NCBI RefSeq assembly: GCF_004761865.1 | Contig: NZ_SJDM01000006.1 | Span: forward strand, 62,001 to 126,000 | Direction of reading: 5' to 3' | DNA: 64,000 nt | Source of the DNA: Crenalkalicoccus roseus | GTDB taxonomy: Bacteria > Pseudomonadota > Alphaproteobacteria > Acetobacterales > Acetobacteraceae | Shown here: piece by piece, positions 62,034-64,000 of the stretch | How positions within the stretch are numbered: the stretch's first letter is position 1 | Layout of the letters: every line of letters starts with the position of its first letter | Made by a program: the position numbers and the translations under genes | The notes under the pieces: model-generated | Databases searched by the model: none | What the model was told of the DNA's origin: nothing | What the model saw: the letters and a program-made list of their open reading frames with translations, nothing else

Positions 62034-63125
62034 TCAGCGCTGCGCGGTCGCGACCGCGAGGAAATTCGCCAGGCTGTCCTCGGCCACGCGGAACCACGGC
62101 GTCAGGTCGAGGCGGAACTTGTCCCACTCGGCGTGGATGCGTCGGAAGCGCGGGTTCTGCGCGCCGACTTCGGCGTAGAATTCCTGCGCCGCGCGGTAGC
62201 AGGCCGCCATCACGTCGCGCGGGAAGGCGCGGAGCTGGGTGCCGGCGCCGACCAGGCGGCGCAGCGCCTGCGGGTTCAGCACGTCGTAGCGCGCGGCCAT
62301 CCAGTGCCAGGCCTCGGCGCAGGCGCTCTCCAGCACCGCCTGGTAGGGCTTCGGAAGCTGGTCCCAGGCGCGGGCGTTGACCATCAGGTCGATCGAGGGC
62401 GAGTACTCCCACCAGCCCGGGTAGTAGTAGTACTGGGCGACGCGGGCGAAGCCGAGCTTCTCGTCGTCGTAGGGCCCGACCCACTCCGCGCCGTCGATCA
62501 CGCCGCGCTCCAGGGCGGGATACACGTCCGTCCCGCCGAGGAGCTGCGGCACCACGCCGAGCTTCTGCAGCACGTTGCCCCCGAACCCGGCGATGCGGAA
62601 TTTGAGCCCCTTCAGGTCGTCGAGGCCGCGGATCTCGCGGCGGAACCAGCCGCCCATCTGCGCCCCGGTGTTGCCGGCCGGGATGCCGACCACGCCCTGG
62701 TCGCGGAACACCTCGGCATAGAGGGCGCGGCCCGGTCCGTGCGTCAGCCACGCCCAGTGCTGGCGGGAGCTCAGGCCGAAGGGCAGGCAGGTGGCGATCG
62801 CCAGCGAGGGATCCTTGCCCAGGTAGTAGTAGGCGCTGGTGTAGCCGCACTCGACATTGCCCTGGCCGACCGCGTCCATCACCTGCAAGGCCGGTACCAC
62901 CTCGCCCGGTCCGAAGACCTGGATCTGGAAGGCGCCGTCGGTCATCTCCGCCACGCGCTTCGCGATGTGCTCATGCGTGCCGTAGAGCGTGTCGAGGGAT
63001 TTCGGAAAGCTGCCGGGGCAGCGCCAGCGGATGCGCGGCTGGGCGCTGGCGAGGCGCGGCGCGGCGAGCGTGGTGGCGCCGGCGGCGCCTACGGCCCCCC
63101 GGGCGAGGAAGCGGCGGCGGTCCAT
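62034..63125 (-). CDS. TRAP transporter substrate-binding protein (DctP)
   Basis: A 363-residue periplasmic binding protein of the TRAP class. The N-terminus is a twin-arginine signal (DRRRFLARGAVGAAGATTLA, cut near ASA-QP), so it is exported folded. Conserved parts are FGPGEVVPALQVMDAVGQGNVE and LKFRIAGFGGNVLQKLG. The latter contains the Arg that binds carboxylate ligands. The ligand is probably an organic acid. No DctQ or DctM gene is adjacent, so it is also an orphan. Confidence 0.92.
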   Translation of the reverse strand: MDRRRFLARGAVGAAGATTLAAPRLASAQPRIRWRCPGSFPKSLDTLYGTHEHIAKRVAEMTDGAFQIQVFGPGEVVPALQVMDAVGQGNVECGYTSAYYYLGKDPSLAIATCLPFGLSSRQHWAWLTHGPGRALYAEVFRDQGVVGIPAGNTGAQMGGWFRREIRGLDDLKGLKFRIAGFGGNVLQKLGVVPQLLGGTDVYPALERGVIDGAEWVGPYDDEKLGFARVAQYYYYPGWWEYSPSIDLMVNARAWDQLPKPYQAVLESACAEAWHWMAARYDVLNPQALRRLVGAGTQLRAFPRDVMAACYRAAQEFYAEVGAQNPRFRRIHAEWDKFRLDLTPWFRVAEDSLANFLAVATAQR

Positions 63126-63208
63126 GCGGGTGTTCCCCCCTTGTCTGACGATCCCGGCCAGGGAAGACTGCGCGTCCGCAGGGGAGGGCGCAACGCCCGG
63201 GCCGGGCT

Positions 63209-64000
63209 TCAGGCGGGGAAGTCCTTCACCGCGAGCCGGTCGCCGGGATGCAGCAGCCCCGGCGCGCCCTGCCGCAGCAGCGCCGCCGCGGCGGCATCGC
63301 CGAGCAGCGTCATGCGCAGGAACAGGACGGCAAGACCGGCGGCGCGCCCGTGGAAGGCGGATTCGGTCCAGCGCGGCCCGGCCGCCGGCTCGTCGGCGAA
63401 GGCGGCATGGGTCGCGCCCTCCAGCACCGCGAGGGCCTGCGGCACGCCGCCGATGGCGTGGAACGGCCCCTCCCGCTGCTCCGCGGTGGTGCCCTCGATG
63501 TAGCCGTGGTCGCGCGTGCCGGTCACGTGCAGCAGCGGCACCGCCATGCGGGCGAAGGCGAGGCGCGGCGGCAGGCCGCGCGGCGGTACGGGCGAAAGCA
63601 GCACGCCGGCCCTCAGCCGCGGATCGGGCAGGGCGAGCGGCGGCGCGCCGCCCGGCAGCCGCTGGCCGAGCAGGTGCTGCACCGTCCAGGCGCCGTAGGA
63701 ATGCCCTGCCGCCGCCAGGCGCTCCGGATCCACGCGCCCGCGCAGCGGGCCGGGCGCGCGGTTGCGGCGGAGCAGCTCGTCGAGGGCGAAGATCCCATCC
63801 TGCAGCCGCGCCAGGGCCTGCGCCGCGTCGAAGGCGGCCGCAGCCAGGGCGAGGCCGGGCTGCCCCGCGCCGCGCCAGAGCGCCTCGTCGCTTCCCGGGT
63901 GCTGCACGTGCAGGGCGAGGAAGCCGGCTTCCGCCAGCGCCCGGCCGAGATAGCCGAGCCCCTCGCGCGAGCCGCCGAGGCCATGCGAGACCAGCACCGC
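63209..64000 (-). CDS. Alpha/beta hydrolase (dienelactone hydrolase / acetylhydrolase-like), 5' end cut
   Basis: About 264 residues are visible; the N-terminus lies beyond the right edge. The oxyanion strand VLVSHGLGGSREGL and the nucleophile Ser in AAGHSYGAWT are clear. The likely Asp is in GTRDHGYIEG and the His in GATHAAFADEP. The closest groups are predicted dienelactone hydrolases and platelet-activating-factor acetylhydrolase-like enzymes. It starts upstream of the TRAP binding protein on the same strand (83 bp), so the two could be linked. Confidence 0.82.
   Translation of the reverse strand, partial: AVLVSHGLGGSREGLGYLGRALAEAGFLALHVQHPGSDEALWRGAGQPGLALAAAAFDAAQALARLQDGIFALDELLRRNRAPGPLRGRVDPERLAAAGHSYGAWTVQHLLGQRLPGGAPPLALPDPRLRAGVLLSPVPPRGLPPRLAFARMAVPLLHVTGTRDHGYIEGTTAEQREGPFHAIGGVPQALAVLEGATHAAFADEPAAGPRWTESAFHGRAAGLAVLFLRMTLLGDAAAAALLRQGAPGLLHPGDRLAVKDFPA

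Overview
The window is very GC-rich (clearly above 70% by eye) and tightly packed. Gene content and order (carA beside yqeY-dnaG, carB-greA, a bacteriophytochrome with its own heme oxygenase, several solute-binding proteins without transporters, DUF2007, SCO, a class I ribonucleotide reductase) point to an alphaproteobacterium, most likely a Roseomonas-like member of the Acetobacteraceae. The taxon is an inference; no rRNA is present to settle it. I see no prophage, insertion sequence or CRISPR array.

Layout. 1-9.6 kb: dnaG (cut by the edge) and yqeY run leftward. A divergent carA-SDR-lysE-carB-greA-ilvA run serves carbamoyl phosphate synthesis, transcript cleavage and isoleucine synthesis. 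9.7-11 kb: an LpxR-like lipid A deacylase and tRNA-Ser(UGA). 11-17 kb: a leftward light-sensing cassette of heme oxygenase, bacteriophytochrome kinase, single-domain response regulator and hybrid kinase, joined by 4-bp overlaps. 17-23 kb: pirin, glycosyltransferase, ABC exporter and MFS permease. 23-26 kb: nrdA-nrdB behind paired NrdR-like boxes and ending in a clear terminator. 26-36 kb: methyltransferase, M20 hydrolase, peptide-type binding protein, guaA, GNAT, an RsmB-type rRNA methyltransferase, an SDR and small membrane or attachment proteins. 36-43 kb: NfeD-SPFH pair, SDR-MaoC pair, hldE, fusA, wrbA. 43-50 kb: ankyrin protein, carbamoylase-type hydrolase, a DUF1264 lipoprotein coupled to a frameshifted outer-membrane barrel, an omega-transaminase and an O-antigen ligase. 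50-58 kb: polyprenyl synthase, DUF2007-TrmN6 pair, SCO, a receiver domain read through into CsbD, Bcr/CflA efflux, YqgE, peroxiredoxin and a phasin-like protein. 58-64 kb: MFS, binding proteins, an XRE regulator with a perfect palindrome facing an NTF2-like gene, and a partial hydrolase.

Most unusual points. (1) CarA carries an N-terminal Cro/YdaS-like DNA-binding domain. The promoter in front of it has a 17-bp perfect palindrome that exactly fills the space between the -35 and -10 elements, and a second copy of the same half-site arrangement lies 37 bp upstream. This looks like a biosynthetic enzyme subunit that could repress its own gene. (2) A 95-bp intergenic repeat occurs three times, with shorter companion repeats that sometimes form gene ends. 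(3) A receiver domain runs without a stop codon into a CsbD stress protein that also has its own ribosome-binding site and GTG start. (4) A bacterial homologue of oil-body-associated proteins (DUF1264) is a lipoprotein coupled to a broken barrel gene.
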